Shown one piece after another: positions 23,753 to 32,831 of a stretch of 64,000 nucleotides of DNA (the stretch's first letter is position 1; each line of letters begins with the position of its first letter). The notes beneath the pieces are model-generated. The model ran no database searches. It saw nothing but the letters and a program-made list of their open reading frames with translations, and had not been told where the DNA came from. The stretch is from Orlajensenia sp037404875 (GTDB lineage: Bacteria; Actinomycetota; Actinomycetes; Actinomycetales; Microbacteriaceae). The position numbers were made by a program, and so were the translations under genes. The stretch is from NCBI RefSeq assembly GCF_037404875.1, contig NZ_JBBELO010000018.1, forward strand, positions 62,001 through 126,000. Reading direction: 5' to 3'.

Positions 23753-24670
23753 TCAGTGACTGCGGTGATCGACGAAGGCGGCTCGAGGTGCCCGGCGCGG
23801 CTTTCCGGGCACGCCCTCTGCCTCGAGCAGGCGCACCACGCGATACCGGTGCCCGCGCCAGGGCTCCATCGCTTCGATCATCTCGTCGTCGGTGAAGTCA
23901 CGGCCGAAGAGGGCATGCCCGATGTAGTCCGAGAGGTGGTAGTCGCCGACGCTGAGGGCGTCCGCGTCGCCGAGGGCACGTTGTGCCACTTCGGCGGCCG
24001 TCCACACGCCGATGCCGGGAACGCTCATGAGCCGGCGCTGCGCCTCGGAGGCCGGCAGGTCGGCGAGTTGGTCGATGCTGTCCGCCACTCGGCAGGCGCG
24101 CACGATGGTCTGCGAGCGCTGCGGGTCGACGCCGGCCTTGTGCCACTCCCAGGAGGGGATGCGGCGGATCGCCTCCGCCGCCGGCACCACCCGCATGGGC
24201 CGTGGGGTGGGGCCGGGGGCAACGGATCCGAAGCGCAGAAGCAGGTGACGCCATGATGCGTTGGCCTGCAGGGTGATCACCTTCTGTTCCAGGATGGCCG
24301 GCACGAGCGCCTCCATCACCCGTCCGGTGCGAGGAACGCGCAGGCCGGTGAAGCGTCGGTGCGCGCGGCTGAGCACGGGGTGAACCGGCCGGAACGAGCT
24401 GGAGTCATCGCCCGAGCCGAGCATTCGGGGGGCGGATGCGACGGCATCGGCGGCTCCGGCGCCCCAGGCCTCGCAGAGGATGCGGTCGAGCCGATTCTGG
24501 GTGATGCGCAGCGTCGCCGGACCGGTGGGCATGAGGGTCGTGCGCCAGATGGCGCCGTCGGTTGCGACGAGCTGGGTGGGGTCGCCCGGCCCGCGGCGCA
24601 GGCGGGCGGTCGTGAGCCGCGCATCCGTCGGGTGCGGCGGCGCCCAGTCGAGCGCCGCATCCGTCTTCAT
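23753..24670 (-). CDS. DNA glycosylase, HhH-GPD (AlkA-like)
   Basis: A 305-residue base-excision repair enzyme with an N-terminal TBP-like region and a C-terminal HhH-GPD domain. ILEQKVITLQA near residue 130 is the typical entry helix. The helix-hairpin-helix is MSVPGIGVWTAAEVAQRAL, and the catalytic aspartate is D243 in SVGDYHLSDYIG. Alkylated bases are the likely substrates. It differs from the shorter glycosylase at 16284. It lies immediately upstream of the SRAP gene on the same strand, about 60 bp apart, so repair functions cluster here. Confidence 0.9.
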   Translation of the reverse strand: MKTDAALDWAPPHPTDARLTTARLRRGPGDPTQLVATDGAIWRTTLMPTGPATLRITQNRLDRILCEAWGAGAADAVASAPRMLGSGDDSSSFRPVHPVLSRAHRRFTGLRVPRTGRVMEALVPAILEQKVITLQANASWRHLLLRFGSVAPGPTPRPMRVVPAAEAIRRIPSWEWHKAGVDPQRSQTIVRACRVADSIDQLADLPASEAQRRLMSVPGIGVWTAAEVAQRALGDADALSVGDYHLSDYIGHALFGRDFTDDEMIEAMEPWRGHRYRVVRLLEAEGVPGKPRRAPRAAFVDHRSH

Positions 24671-24775
24671 GATTCCAGTGTGCGCTATCGCGCTGACAAA
24701 AGCGGGCGCGCCGGAAGGGGAGCCGCCTCACGGGGAACTCGGCGCTTATCGTCGAGCACGAGGGGAGGAGTTCGC

Positions 24776-25927
24776 ATGCCACGCCGACGCCGGTTCGCTG
24801 CTGCCTCCTGCGTGCTCGTCGCCGTGCTCGCGAGCGTTCTCGTGCTCTCGGGGGCGCCGGCCGCCGACGCGGAAGACTATCCCTCGTGGGACGAGGTGCT
24901 CGCCGCGAAGGCCAGCGCTGCCGCCACGCAGACCGAGGTCGATCGCATCAACGCCTTCATCACCGACCTCACGGCGGAGGCGGCCCGACTGGGAAAGCAG
25001 ACCATCGAGAAGGCCGCGGCGTACACGGTCGCCAAGGACGAGCTCGATGCCGCGACCGCGCGGTCGGACCGGCTGAACACCCTCTCGGCGCAGGCCGCGG
25101 CCGACGCGGACGCCGCGCATGAGCGCTACGGGCGCATCGTGGCCCAGCTCGTGCGCTCCTCTGCCGGCCAGAACCTCACCGTGCGGCTGATCCTCGACGG
25201 CACGAAGAGCGACCAGCTGCTGCGCAAGCTCGGGTCGATCGCAAAGCTCACCGAGCAGGCCTCCTCCCTCGAGGCGCGCGCCGAGGAACTGCGCAACCAA
25301 TCCGACGCCCTCACCAAGCAGGCCGCTGTGGCCAAGGCGGAGTGCGACCGACTCGCCGCGATCGCCCAGGACGCGCTCGAGCAGGCTCAGGCGGCTGAGA
25401 AAGCCGCCGACGACAAGCTGGCCGAGCAGAAGGCGGCGAGCCAGACGCTCTACGCACAGCTCGCGACCCTCACGACGCAGGCGGCCGACGTGCAGCGACG
25501 CTATGACGAGGGGGAGGCCCAGAGGCGGGCGGCTGCTGCTGCCGCGGCGGCTGCGGCGGCCGCGGCGGCAGCGGCGAACAGCGCATCGTCGGGAACCATC
25601 TGGACCGGGGATGTCGTCGTCGATCCCGCCGGCGCGCAGGCATATGCGCGGGGAGCCATCGGCCGCTACGGCTGGGGAGCCGATCAGATGAGCTGCCTCG
25701 TGCGACTGTGGAACCAGGAGTCCGGCTGGCGGGCGAACGCCTACAACCGCTCGAGCGGGGCATACGGCATTCCGCAATCACTGCCGGCGGAGAAGATGGC
25801 CAGCGCCGGGGTGGACTGGCGCACCAACGGGAACACCCAGATCGATTGGGGGCTGAACTACATCGCAGGCCGCTACGGTTCGCCATGCGGCGCGTGGTCG
25901 CACGAGGTCGGCTACAACTGGTACTGA
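24776..25927 (+). CDS. Secreted coiled-coil lytic transglycosylase-like protein
   Basis: A 383-residue protein with a signal peptide (basic start, hydrophobic core, cleavage after ADA near residue 32). Residues about 45-260 are coiled coil, similar to PcsB/RipA-type hinge regions, then comes a run of alanines near 270-285. The C-terminal 90 residues are a lysozyme-like domain: VRLWNQESGWRANAYN with the likely catalytic Glu, then GAYGIPQSLP. The paired cysteines (SCLVR; SPCGAW) could form a disulfide. It probably cuts or binds peptidoglycan at the cell surface. ATG 24776 follows AGGGGAGGAG. The 3' end overlaps the convergent nuclease-like gene by 16 bp. Confidence 0.87.
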   Translation: MPRRRRFAAASCVLVAVLASVLVLSGAPAADAEDYPSWDEVLAAKASAAATQTEVDRINAFITDLTAEAARLGKQTIEKAAAYTVAKDELDAATARSDRLNTLSAQAAADADAAHERYGRIVAQLVRSSAGQNLTVRLILDGTKSDQLLRKLGSIAKLTEQASSLEARAEELRNQSDALTKQAAVAKAECDRLAAIAQDALEQAQAAEKAADDKLAEQKAASQTLYAQLATLTTQAADVQRRYDEGEAQRRAAAAAAAAAAAAAAAANSASSGTIWTGDVVVDPAGAQAYARGAIGRYGWGADQMSCLVRLWNQESGWRANAYNRSSGAYGIPQSLPAEKMASAGVDWRTNGNTQIDWGLNYIAGRYGSPCGAWSHEVGYNWY

Positions 25928-26667
25928 TCCGCGAGCTGGTCCTGCACCGCGGCATCGCCGCGAAGCTCGCGCAGGCGCTGCACGATCCGGTCGGCCACTG
26001 CGGCATTCAGCGAGGCGCAGACGATGCTGTTCGCGCCGAGGGAGGCCAGCCCGCCGGCACGAACCCGGATGACCTCCCAGCCCACCTCCGCCAAGGCAGC
26101 GTCCTTCTCGCGGTCGGAGGCCTCCTTCAGTCCGCGGTGAGCCCGTCGGGAGCGGCCCGGGTCGTCGTATTCGATCGCCACGCGCAGCGCGGGGAGCACG
26201 ATGTCGGGCCACACCTCCTGCTGCCCGTAGAACATGCGGTTGACGCGCACGGTGTTCACGCCCGCCGGCACGCGGATGCGTTCGGCGAGCAGCGCGCGCA
26301 GCCGCTGTTCGGTGTGGGAGGTGCGCGTACGCAGTCCCGCGTTCATGGACGCGACTCCGCCGTCGGAGGCCACCGTCGCCTCGGCGGCGTTGCGGATGCA
26401 CTTCGGGCATCCGGGGCCGGTCAGCACGTCGATCACTGCGGCGGTGTAGCGGTCATGCCCGCGAGCGCAGACCCAGGTGTACTCGGCACCGACGCGCGTC
26501 TCGAACGCCAGGGCGGAACGGCAGGGTGCAGCAGCGCGTCTCAGTAGCTCCGCACGTGTGCGGTGGGTCTCGGAAATGAGCATGCACAGCGGGCACTGGC
26601 GCCGAAGCACGAGTATTCCCTCTGCGGCATCTGCGCCGTGTCCGCAGGCGAAGCGCACCGCTGTCAT
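25912..26667 (-). CDS. Zinc-finger protein with Vsr/DUF559-like nuclease domain
   Basis: A 251-residue protein. The N-terminal 90 residues hold two treble-clef-like zinc fingers (RFACGHG with CPLC; WVCARGHD with CPKC). The C-terminal half has the look of a Vsr-type PD-(D/E)xK fold: a helix, then EVWPDIVLPALRVAIEYDD, a basic helix, DREKDAALAEVGWEVIRVR. The D...E-Y-D acidic residues and the KDAAL-GWEVIRV pattern are typical of DUF559/Vsr relatives. It could be a mismatch or other structure-specific endonuclease, or a stand-alone restriction-like enzyme; no methylase is adjacent. ATG 26667 follows GAGGACGAAC; the frame is open further upstream without family-like sequence. Confidence 0.72.
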   Translation of the reverse strand: MTAVRFACGHGADAAEGILVLRRQCPLCMLISETHRTRAELLRRAAAPCRSALAFETRVGAEYTWVCARGHDRYTAAVIDVLTGPGCPKCIRNAAEATVASDGGVASMNAGLRTRTSHTEQRLRALLAERIRVPAGVNTVRVNRMFYGQQEVWPDIVLPALRVAIEYDDPGRSRRAHRGLKEASDREKDAALAEVGWEVIRVRAGGLASLGANSIVCASLNAAVADRIVQRLRELRGDAAVQDQLADQYQL

Positions 26668-26830
26668 GTTCGTCCTCGCGTTCGTGGTGGCCGTGGATCG
26701 TTCTCGTCGAGAGACTACGCGCCGCATCCGACACGGGTGCCCTTCGGCTTGACGCCCTCGTTCGGGGGACAGACAATGGCAGGACCGACCAGCGACGTGC
26801 GTGACAGACGTTTCAGAAGAGAAAGACATC

Positions 26831-27475
26831 ATGGCCACTCGGACTCAGAGCACCGCCACGAAAGCGACCACCCCGCCCGCAGAGCCGCAACCGGCGAACG
26901 CGCCCGAGGTGCTCGCCGAGACCAGCGTGCTACCGCCCTTCAGCCCGGAACTGGAGGCCGCCGAGGCCATCGACCCCCATGAGCTCGCCGCATCGGGCCG
27001 GCCGGATGCTGCTCCGGCTCCGGCGCCCGGCGCTCCCGCGTCCGGCGCAGCCGTGCCGGCCGTGCGATCGGTCCGAACCGACAAGCCGTCGTGGTTCTCG
27101 CAGCAGCCCCTGCGGTTGATGCTCGTCGTCATCATCGGCGTGATCGCGCTGTTCTTCGCGTTCGGGCTGCTGATCATCTTCAGCCCGACGAACGCCTCCG
27201 TCGCCGCTCTCGCGGTCATCGCGACGCCCATCGCCTCGATGGTCGCCGCGTACTACGGCATCACCCTGAGCATGCAGCAGGTGCGCACCGAGCGCACCGA
27301 GAAGGAGAAGGCGCTGGCGCGGCTCGTGGAGGCCGAGAAGGCCGCCCGGGATGCCGACGTGTGGGCGGCCCAGATGGAGTCCGGCCTGCGCGTGGCGAAG
27401 GTGAAGCTCGATGCCGCTCGCATCACGAGCACCGACGTGTCGAAGGCGGCGGGCGTCACCGACGAGTTCTTCTGA
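26831..27475 (+). CDS. Membrane protein with C-terminal coiled coil, unknown
   Basis: A 214-residue protein starting MATRTQSTATK. An Ala/Pro-rich N-terminal region of about 90 residues leads to two membrane helices (about 98-123 and 128-150, LMLVVIIGVIALFFAFGLLI; VAALAVIATPIASMVAAYYG). A charged helix of about 45 residues follows (RTERTEKEKALARLVEAEKA), which may be a coiled coil. Both ends would be cytoplasmic. No family is recognised. Its end is 15 bp from the convergent MpaB-family gene. Confidence 0.7.
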   Translation: MATRTQSTATKATTPPAEPQPANAPEVLAETSVLPPFSPELEAAEAIDPHELAASGRPDAAPAPAPGAPASGAAVPAVRSVRTDKPSWFSQQPLRLMLVVIIGVIALFFAFGLLIIFSPTNASVAALAVIATPIASMVAAYYGITLSMQQVRTERTEKEKALARLVEAEKAARDADVWAAQMESGLRVAKVKLDAARITSTDVSKAAGVTDEFF

Positions 27476-27490
27476 TCGGTTCCGGCTTCT

Positions 27491-28303
27491 TCACGCCGGG
27501 CGTGAGCGGGGCGCCGGTGCGCGCAGCATCCGGTCCACCCGCCGGAGCGACGCGCGCTTGGGCAGTTCCCGCACGACGCGGGGGAGCAGCGGCCAGACCC
27601 GGCGCGTGATGACGAGCGCGACGCGCAGCCAGCGGCCCGCCCGCGGCGTCCAGCGCATTCCGTAGAGATCGCGCACACCGGGAGGCAGCAGGCCGATGGT
27701 CGTCAGCCGGGCGAGGGGCATGAGCACCCGCATCCACGCCGGGATGCTCGTGGGGAAGAGCAGCCGACGAGCCACCTCCCGGGTCTCCGCATCGACCTGC
27801 AGGGTGGGGAGCATCGCCTCCCAGTAGTCGCGGAACGCCGCGCGGTCCACCGGCCACAGCTCGGGCGGCATCTGCAGTACGGTCGCGAGCTCGGAGTAGG
27901 CCGTGTAGAACGTGTCGGCGTCGTGCTCGGCGACCGGTCCGATGAGACGCTCATGAACGGTGACGGCCGTCTCGTAGAGCGTCGCAGCGACCCAGAGCTG
28001 CAGAGAGCCGTCGCGCGCATCGTACGCGGGATGCTCCCCGGGTTGCGAACGCACACGGCGGTGGGCGCGATCGACCGCCCGCACGGCCGCCTGCCGTTGC
28101 GCGTCGTCGCCGAAGGTGACGGCGTACACGAAACCCAGCGTGTTCCAGAGGCGCTCGAGTGCTCGATGCTCGAAGTCGGACTGACGGGCGACCCCGCGGC
28201 CGACAGCGGGATGCGCGAGCTGGAGGAGGATCGCCCGACCGCCGCCTGCGACCAGGATGCCGTCGGAGGCGAACTCCGGGAGAGTCGGTCGGGGCGACCT
28301 CAC
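27491..28303 (-). CDS. Oxygenase MpaB family protein (DUF2236)
   Basis: A 270-residue protein of the MpaB/latex-clearing-protein-like family, haem or cofactor-dependent oxygenases of mostly unknown substrate. Recognisable segments are GGGRAILLQLAHPAVGRGVA near residue 20, LWNTLGFVYAVTFG, and HPAYDARDGSLQLWVAATL, with the conserved histidines. GTG 28303 overlaps the stop of the upstream TMEM175-like gene (GTGA), so they are cotranscribed. The reason for this pairing is not known. Confidence 0.87.
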   Translation of the reverse strand: MRSPRPTLPEFASDGILVAGGGRAILLQLAHPAVGRGVARQSDFEHRALERLWNTLGFVYAVTFGDDAQRQAAVRAVDRAHRRVRSQPGEHPAYDARDGSLQLWVAATLYETAVTVHERLIGPVAEHDADTFYTAYSELATVLQMPPELWPVDRAAFRDYWEAMLPTLQVDAETREVARRLLFPTSIPAWMRVLMPLARLTTIGLLPPGVRDLYGMRWTPRAGRWLRVALVITRRVWPLLPRVVRELPKRASLRRVDRMLRAPAPRSRPA

Positions 28304-28950
28304 GCCGTGCCCCGCTCGTCGGGCCCTTCGGAGTCCTCATCGCCTCCGCCGAGCAGTCGCGACAGCAGGCCGTCGAAGACGTAGACCAGGAAAGCGAGCG
28401 GGCCCAGCAGCGGGGAGAGCGCGAGCGCGAGCAGGGCAAGCAGCAACGCACTCAGCGCGTTCCTCCTGCTGAGGCGCGCCTGGCGCGGGGAGACGTCGAC
28501 CCCGTCATTCCCGTCGCGCGTCAGCCAGAGCCATTGCCCGTAGGACACGGCGATCACGAAGGCGAAGTTCGCGGGCAGCAGTACGCGACCGAGCACGAGG
28601 TCCGAGTACTGGCCGGTGAGACTCGTCGTGAAGGGCACGAGCACGATGCCGAACAGGCGCACCGAGTTCATCCAGATCGTCGGGGTGTCCACCGCCACGA
28701 CGTGCTCGAAGACGCTGACGTGCTGCAGCCACATCATGCAGAGCAGCAGGAAGCTGATGGTGAAGCTGAGGAAGACGGGCCCGAGATGGGCGAGTTGCTC
28801 CCACAGTGCGGCATCCGTCGGTGCGGGCCGCAGGTCGCTCGTCGTGAGGTCGAGAACCAACAGGGTGGCCGCGATGGCGAAGACGCCGTCGGTGAATGCC
28901 TCGAGGCGGCGGGTCGACAACGTGGCAGCGGGGTGCGCCCTGCGCATCAC
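28300..28950 (-). CDS. TMEM175-family potassium channel protein (DUF1211)
   Basis: A 216-residue membrane protein with the signature of bacterial TMEM175 channels at the first helix: RRLEAFTDGVFAIAATLLVL (the FSDGVFAIA motif, with T for S). About five to six helices are seen. Bacterial TMEM175 proteins are tetrameric, weakly selective K+ channels with the gate formed by helix 1. The start is GTG 28950 (overlapping the FUSC stop as GTGA) or the ATG three bases later. It is the middle gene of a three-gene run. Confidence 0.88.
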   Translation of the reverse strand: MMRRAHPAATLSTRRLEAFTDGVFAIAATLLVLDLTTSDLRPAPTDAALWEQLAHLGPVFLSFTISFLLLCMMWLQHVSVFEHVVAVDTPTIWMNSVRLFGIVLVPFTTSLTGQYSDLVLGRVLLPANFAFVIAVSYGQWLWLTRDGNDGVDVSPRQARLSRRNALSALLLALLALALSPLLGPLAFLVYVFDGLLSRLLGGGDEDSEGPDERGTA

Positions 28951-30002
28951 TCGGCTCCGACGATCTCTTCGTGCACCCGGCGCAGGTCTTCGGTGAGGGA
29001 ACCGATGAGCACCCAGTGCTGCGGGTGAGGGGTGGGGATGCGCAGCGGAGCCGTGAGCAGCGGCACGCTCTGGGTCGCGGTGCTCGGCGGGGAGCTCGCA
29101 GCGGCAGGAGCCGTCCGCACGAGCAACCGCAGGTCGTGGGCCGCCCGGTCGAGCTCGTCGGCGATCGCGACGACGGTCGGCTCGTGCGCGAGGTCGGCGT
29201 CGTAGTGGTCGCGAAGGGCGCGGGTCATTCCGAGCGCTCGCGTCACGAGCGGGCCCATCCGGGTGAACAGGGCCTGCTGATGTGCGAGGCCTTCGCGGTT
29301 GCGACCGCCGCGGGGGTTGAAGGCCAGGCTCTCGTCGGCCGTGTTGAGGGCGGCCTTCGCGTCGGCCTCCAGAGGCCGCAGGAGGCGCGCGGTCAGCAGC
29401 ATCTCCTCGAGGTCGGCGGCGGAGGCCGGTGTGCGCAGCGCTGCGGCGAGCCGGTCGAAGGTCGCGGCGATCTCGGTTCCGAGGCGGGAGACCGCTTCGG
29501 TAGCCGGACCGAGGTGCACCGGCGGGACGATGAGCACGTTGACGATGAGCCCGAGCGCGGCACCGATGGCCGTCTCCACGATGCGCGCGAGGGCGTAGCC
29601 CGGGGTCGAGATCCCGATCGAGAGCACGAGCATGGCGCTGATGGGAATCTGGCTCGCCGAGCTGGCCGTGAGCCGCAGAGCCCAGCCGATGAAGATGGCG
29701 GCGACGACCCCGAGGATGACGACCCAGCTGCTGGCACCGAAGACGAACACGATCGCCAGGGCGAGGATGACGCCGGCGATGACGCCCGCCGTGCGCTCGA
29801 TGGCCTTGCCGACCGACTGGTTCACGCTGGGCTGCACCACGAGCAGCGCGGCGATCGCGGCGAAGACGGGCAGCTGCGTCGGCAGAAGCAGCCCCGCGAG
29901 AATCCAGGCCGCGACCGTCGCCACCGCGACCTTGGCGACCTGCAGCAGCGGCACCCGGCTGCTCGCTCGCAGCTGCGGGGTCAAGCGTGGAAGAGTGGCC
30001 AC
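28947..30002 (-). CDS. FUSC-family membrane protein
   Basis: A 351-residue protein. About five or six helices occupy residues 15-160, with the typical FUSC/aromatic acid exporter segment AIAALLVVQPSVNQSVGKAIER and TAGVIAGVILALA. A cytoplasmic helical region of about 180 residues follows. Relatives (YccS, AaeB) export aromatic or hydroxylated acids. GTG 30002 has TAGCCT six bases upstream, so this gene probably starts a leaderless transcript that continues into the TMEM175 and MpaB-family genes. Confidence 0.88.
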   Translation of the reverse strand: MATLPRLTPQLRASSRVPLLQVAKVAVATVAAWILAGLLLPTQLPVFAAIAALLVVQPSVNQSVGKAIERTAGVIAGVILALAIVFVFGASSWVVILGVVAAIFIGWALRLTASSASQIPISAMLVLSIGISTPGYALARIVETAIGAALGLIVNVLIVPPVHLGPATEAVSRLGTEIAATFDRLAAALRTPASAADLEEMLLTARLLRPLEADAKAALNTADESLAFNPRGGRNREGLAHQQALFTRMGPLVTRALGMTRALRDHYDADLAHEPTVVAIADELDRAAHDLRLLVRTAPAAASSPPSTATQSVPLLTAPLRIPTPHPQHWVLIGSLTEDLRRVHEEIVGAE

Positions 30003-30006
30003 ACGC

Positions 30007-31095
30007 TCAGGCTACAAGGGGCTGCCCGAGGAACCGCGCGTACTCACGAGATGCGCGTCGCAGGGCCGGGGAGTCGGCGAGCGAAGCGGGCGCCGACGCG
30101 AACGGCGTCACCTCCACGCGCACGCCCTTCTTCACCACGGCTCGGCGCCAGAGCGCGAGAACCCGTCCGCCGCGCATGACGGTTGGTTGGAACACGCCGT
30201 TGCCACCGGGTACGACGAGGTTCTCGTCGGCCGTGTCGATGATCGGCGAGCGGTCGGTGTACCCGAGGTAGAACTCGTCGAAGCCCGGAAGCAGCTGAAC
30301 GGATGCGGCGAATCGCCGCCGTCGCTGCGCAGTGCCCGGGGTGGCATCCGCGTCGGCGTTCATGAGCAGGTCGTCGCCGTAGGCGAGGATGCGGTCGCCG
30401 GCGACCGCGCGGGCCCGGCGCGCCTCGCCGAGCGAGAGCTTGCTCCAGCCGACGAAGTCGCGCAGTGCTGCCGGTCCGTGGCCGCCCAGGTAGCGCACGA
30501 GGTATTCGCCGAGGGCTTCGTCGGGCTCGAGCGCGCGTGCTGCGCGAATCCACTCGGAGCACAGGACGAGCCGTTGCATGCCGTCTCGAACAGGCCCCCA
30601 GCACCAGGTGCCCGTCTGGGCGAGGTGGGCGATGACGTGGTAGCCCCGGCCGGCGCGCGGATCGATGCCGCTCTCGTTCAGCAGCGACATGAACTCGTCG
30701 CGGCTGACCTCACCTCCTCCGGACAGGGCGCCCACCGCGATCTCGCGGGCGGACTCGATCACCCGGTCATCCAGTCCCAGCTGCTCCCGGCGCCGAGCCG
30801 CTTGGGCGAGCATGCGCCCGGCCGTGAGCGAGAGCAACCAGGACAGATCGCCGGCGGGAACCGCGAAGAGGGTGCCGCGCATGGTCCATGCGCGCACGAG
30901 GTCCCCGCGGCTGAAGGCGTCCAGGACCTCCTCGCGCGTGCGTCCGGATCTCAGGCCGATCGCCCACTGCGCTGCCGCGAAGTCCTGGGCCTGGATGGCG
31001 AGCATCCGCTGCCCGACGGCGGCGACGGTGCTCTCGGCGCCGATCCCGTGCGCGGTGGCGCGCAGACGGCGCAGTTCCGCAGCTGAATCGACCAC
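30007..31095 (-). CDS. Winged-helix DNA-binding domain protein (HTH_42)
   Basis: A 362-residue protein of the HTH_42 family (YcaQ/AlkX relatives). Markers are MLAIQAQDFAAAQWAIGLR near residue 30, LVRAWTMRGTLFAVPAGDL near 70, and LLPGFDEFYLGYTDR in the C-terminal third. Some relatives unhook DNA interstrand crosslinks and others are of unknown function; the catalytic QxQ/QxD motif of the family is visible as QAQD. It could thus be a DNA glycosylase, but activity is not proven by sequence. A weak leaderless-type CATACT box lies six bases before GTG 31095. Confidence 0.83.
   Translation of the reverse strand: MVDSAAELRRLRATAHGIGAESTVAAVGQRMLAIQAQDFAAAQWAIGLRSGRTREEVLDAFSRGDLVRAWTMRGTLFAVPAGDLSWLLSLTAGRMLAQAARRREQLGLDDRVIESAREIAVGALSGGGEVSRDEFMSLLNESGIDPRAGRGYHVIAHLAQTGTWCWGPVRDGMQRLVLCSEWIRAARALEPDEALGEYLVRYLGGHGPAALRDFVGWSKLSLGEARRARAVAGDRILAYGDDLLMNADADATPGTAQRRRRFAASVQLLPGFDEFYLGYTDRSPIIDTADENLVVPGGNGVFQPTVMRGGRVLALWRRAVVKKGVRVEVTPFASAPASLADSPALRRASREYARFLGQPLVA
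30009..30014 (-). promoter_or_regulatory. Leaderless-type -10 box of the FUSC gene
   Basis: TAGCCT on the minus strand, six bases before GTG 30002; it lies at the very 3' end of the winged-helix gene. Confidence 0.55.
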
Positions 31096-31101
31096 GACGC
31101 C

Positions 31102-31107
31102 AGTATG
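31102..31107 (-). promoter_or_regulatory. Candidate -10 box of the winged-helix gene
   Basis: CATACT on the minus strand, six bases before GTG 31095; first base deviates from the consensus. Confidence 0.4.
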
Positions 31108-31143
31108 CCGCGCACCGCGGACAGAGAAGCGGCTCGCACGCCG

Positions 31144-31149
31144 TAGACT
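31144..31149 (+). promoter_or_regulatory. Candidate -10 box of the ABC-F gene
   Basis: TAGACT, with transcription expected near 31156 and an untranslated leader of about 50 bases to GTG 31206. Confidence 0.45.
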
Positions 31150-31205
31150 GGATGGCTGCGCACCGTCGCGTCTTCCCTCTCAACTTCCACCGGAAAGGTG
31201 TCGCC

Positions 31206-32804
31206 GTGCTCGCCGTGCATGACCTCGAGATCCGCGTCGGTGCGCGCGTGCTCATGGAGGGCGTGAACTTCCGCGTCTCCGACGGAGACAAGATCGGCCT
31301 TGTCGGCCGCAACGGAGCAGGCAAGACCACGCTCACCAAGACCCTCGCCGGCGAGACGCTCCCCACGGGCGGGCGCATCGAACGCAGCGGCGAGATCGGA
31401 TACCTTCCCCAGGATCCGCGATCGGGCGACCCCGAGGAGTTGGCGCGCACGCGCATCCTGAACGCCCGCGGGCTCGGCTCGATCGTGCTCGGCATGCACG
31501 AGGCCTCGCTCGAGATGGCGAGCACGGATGCCGCGGTGAGCGCCGCCGGAATGAAGCGCTACGGCAACCTGACCGACCGCTTCCAGGCGCTGGGTGGCTA
31601 TGCCGCGGAGGCGGAGGCCGCATCCATCGCCAACAACCTCAACCTGCCCGATCGCATTCTCGACCAGCCGCTGAAGACGCTCTCGGGTGGCCAGCGACGG
31701 CGTATCGAGCTCGCCCGCATCCTGTTCTCGGATGCCGGAACGATGATCCTCGACGAGCCGACCAACCACCTCGACGCCGACTCGGTGGTGTGGCTGCGCG
31801 AGTTCCTGAAGAACTATCGCGGCGGCTTCATCGTGATCAGCCACGATGTCGAACTCGTCGGCGAGACCGTGAACCGCGTGTTCTACCTCGATGCGAACCG
31901 CATGGTCATCGACGTCTACAACATGAACTGGAAGAACTACCAGCGTCAGCGTGCCGCCGACGAGGAGCGTCGCAAGAAGGAGCGCGCCAACGCCGAGAAG
32001 AAGGCGGGCGCCCTGCAGCTGCAGGCCGCCAAGTTCGGCGCGAAGGCATCGAAGGCCGCAGCCGCCCACCAGATGGTGGCGCGTGCCGAGAAGCTGCTCT
32101 CGGGCCTGGAGGAGGTGCGCACCGCCGACCGCGTGGCGAAGCTGCGCTTCCCGACGCCCGCACCGTGCGGACGCACGCCCCTGCAGGCATCCGACCTGTC
32201 GAAGAGCTACGGATCGCTCGAGATCTTCACCGCCGTCGACCTCGCCATCGACCGTGGCTCCAAGGTGGTCGTCATCGGGCTGAACGGCGCCGGCAAGACG
32301 ACCCTGCTGCGCATCCTCGGCGGTGTCGACCAGCCCGACACCGGGCAGGTCGAGCCCGGTCACGGCCTGAGGATCGGCTACTTCGCCCAGGAGCACGAGA
32401 CCATCGACGTCAAGCGCACCGTCCTGCAGAACATGGTCTCCTCCTCGCCGAACCTCACCGAGACCGAGGCGCGCAAGGTGCTCGGCTCGTTCCTGTTCAC
32501 CGGGGATGACTCCCACAAGCTCGCCGGAGTGCTCTCGGGCGGCGAGAAGACGCGACTGGCCCTCGCCATGATCGTCGTCTCCGGCGCCAACGTGCTGCTG
32601 CTCGACGAGCCGACGAACAACCTCGATCCTGCGAGCCGCGCCGAGATCCTCGATGCGCTCGCGCACTTCGAGGGCGCCGTCGTTCTCGTCTCCCACGACC
32701 CGGGCGCCGTCGAGGCGCTGAACCCGGAGCGGGTTCTCATCCTTCCCGACGGAGTCGAGGACCACTGGAACGCGGAGTACGCGGACCTCATCGCCCTGGC
32801 GTGA
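31206..32804 (+). CDS. ABC-F family ATPase
   Basis: A 532-residue soluble protein with two ABC domains and no membrane part. The first has Walker A GRNGAGKTT and signature LSGGQRRRIELARIL; the second has GLNGAGKTT and LSGGEKTRLALAM. Between them is the charged ABC-F linker (about residues 245-310, EERRKKERANAEKKAG) that reaches the ribosomal peptidyl transferase centre. ABC-F proteins relieve stalled ribosomes or protect them from antibiotics. This form looks like the housekeeping actinobacterial type; resistance cannot be claimed. GTG 31206 follows GGAAAGG. Confidence 0.95.
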   Translation: MLAVHDLEIRVGARVLMEGVNFRVSDGDKIGLVGRNGAGKTTLTKTLAGETLPTGGRIERSGEIGYLPQDPRSGDPEELARTRILNARGLGSIVLGMHEASLEMASTDAAVSAAGMKRYGNLTDRFQALGGYAAEAEAASIANNLNLPDRILDQPLKTLSGGQRRRIELARILFSDAGTMILDEPTNHLDADSVVWLREFLKNYRGGFIVISHDVELVGETVNRVFYLDANRMVIDVYNMNWKNYQRQRAADEERRKKERANAEKKAGALQLQAAKFGAKASKAAAAHQMVARAEKLLSGLEEVRTADRVAKLRFPTPAPCGRTPLQASDLSKSYGSLEIFTAVDLAIDRGSKVVVIGLNGAGKTTLLRILGGVDQPDTGQVEPGHGLRIGYFAQEHETIDVKRTVLQNMVSSSPNLTETEARKVLGSFLFTGDDSHKLAGVLSGGEKTRLALAMIVVSGANVLLLDEPTNNLDPASRAEILDALAHFEGAVVLVSHDPGAVEALNPERVLILPDGVEDHWNAEYADLIALA

Positions 32805-32831
32805 TGCGCCGCGCCGCTCAGCGCCGTTCGC

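Noticed and set aside
25535..25580. GCG/GCC-rich run as a possible CRISPR or minisatellite
   Set aside because: It is the alanine-rich linker of the secreted transglycosylase-like protein; no spacers or regular repeats.
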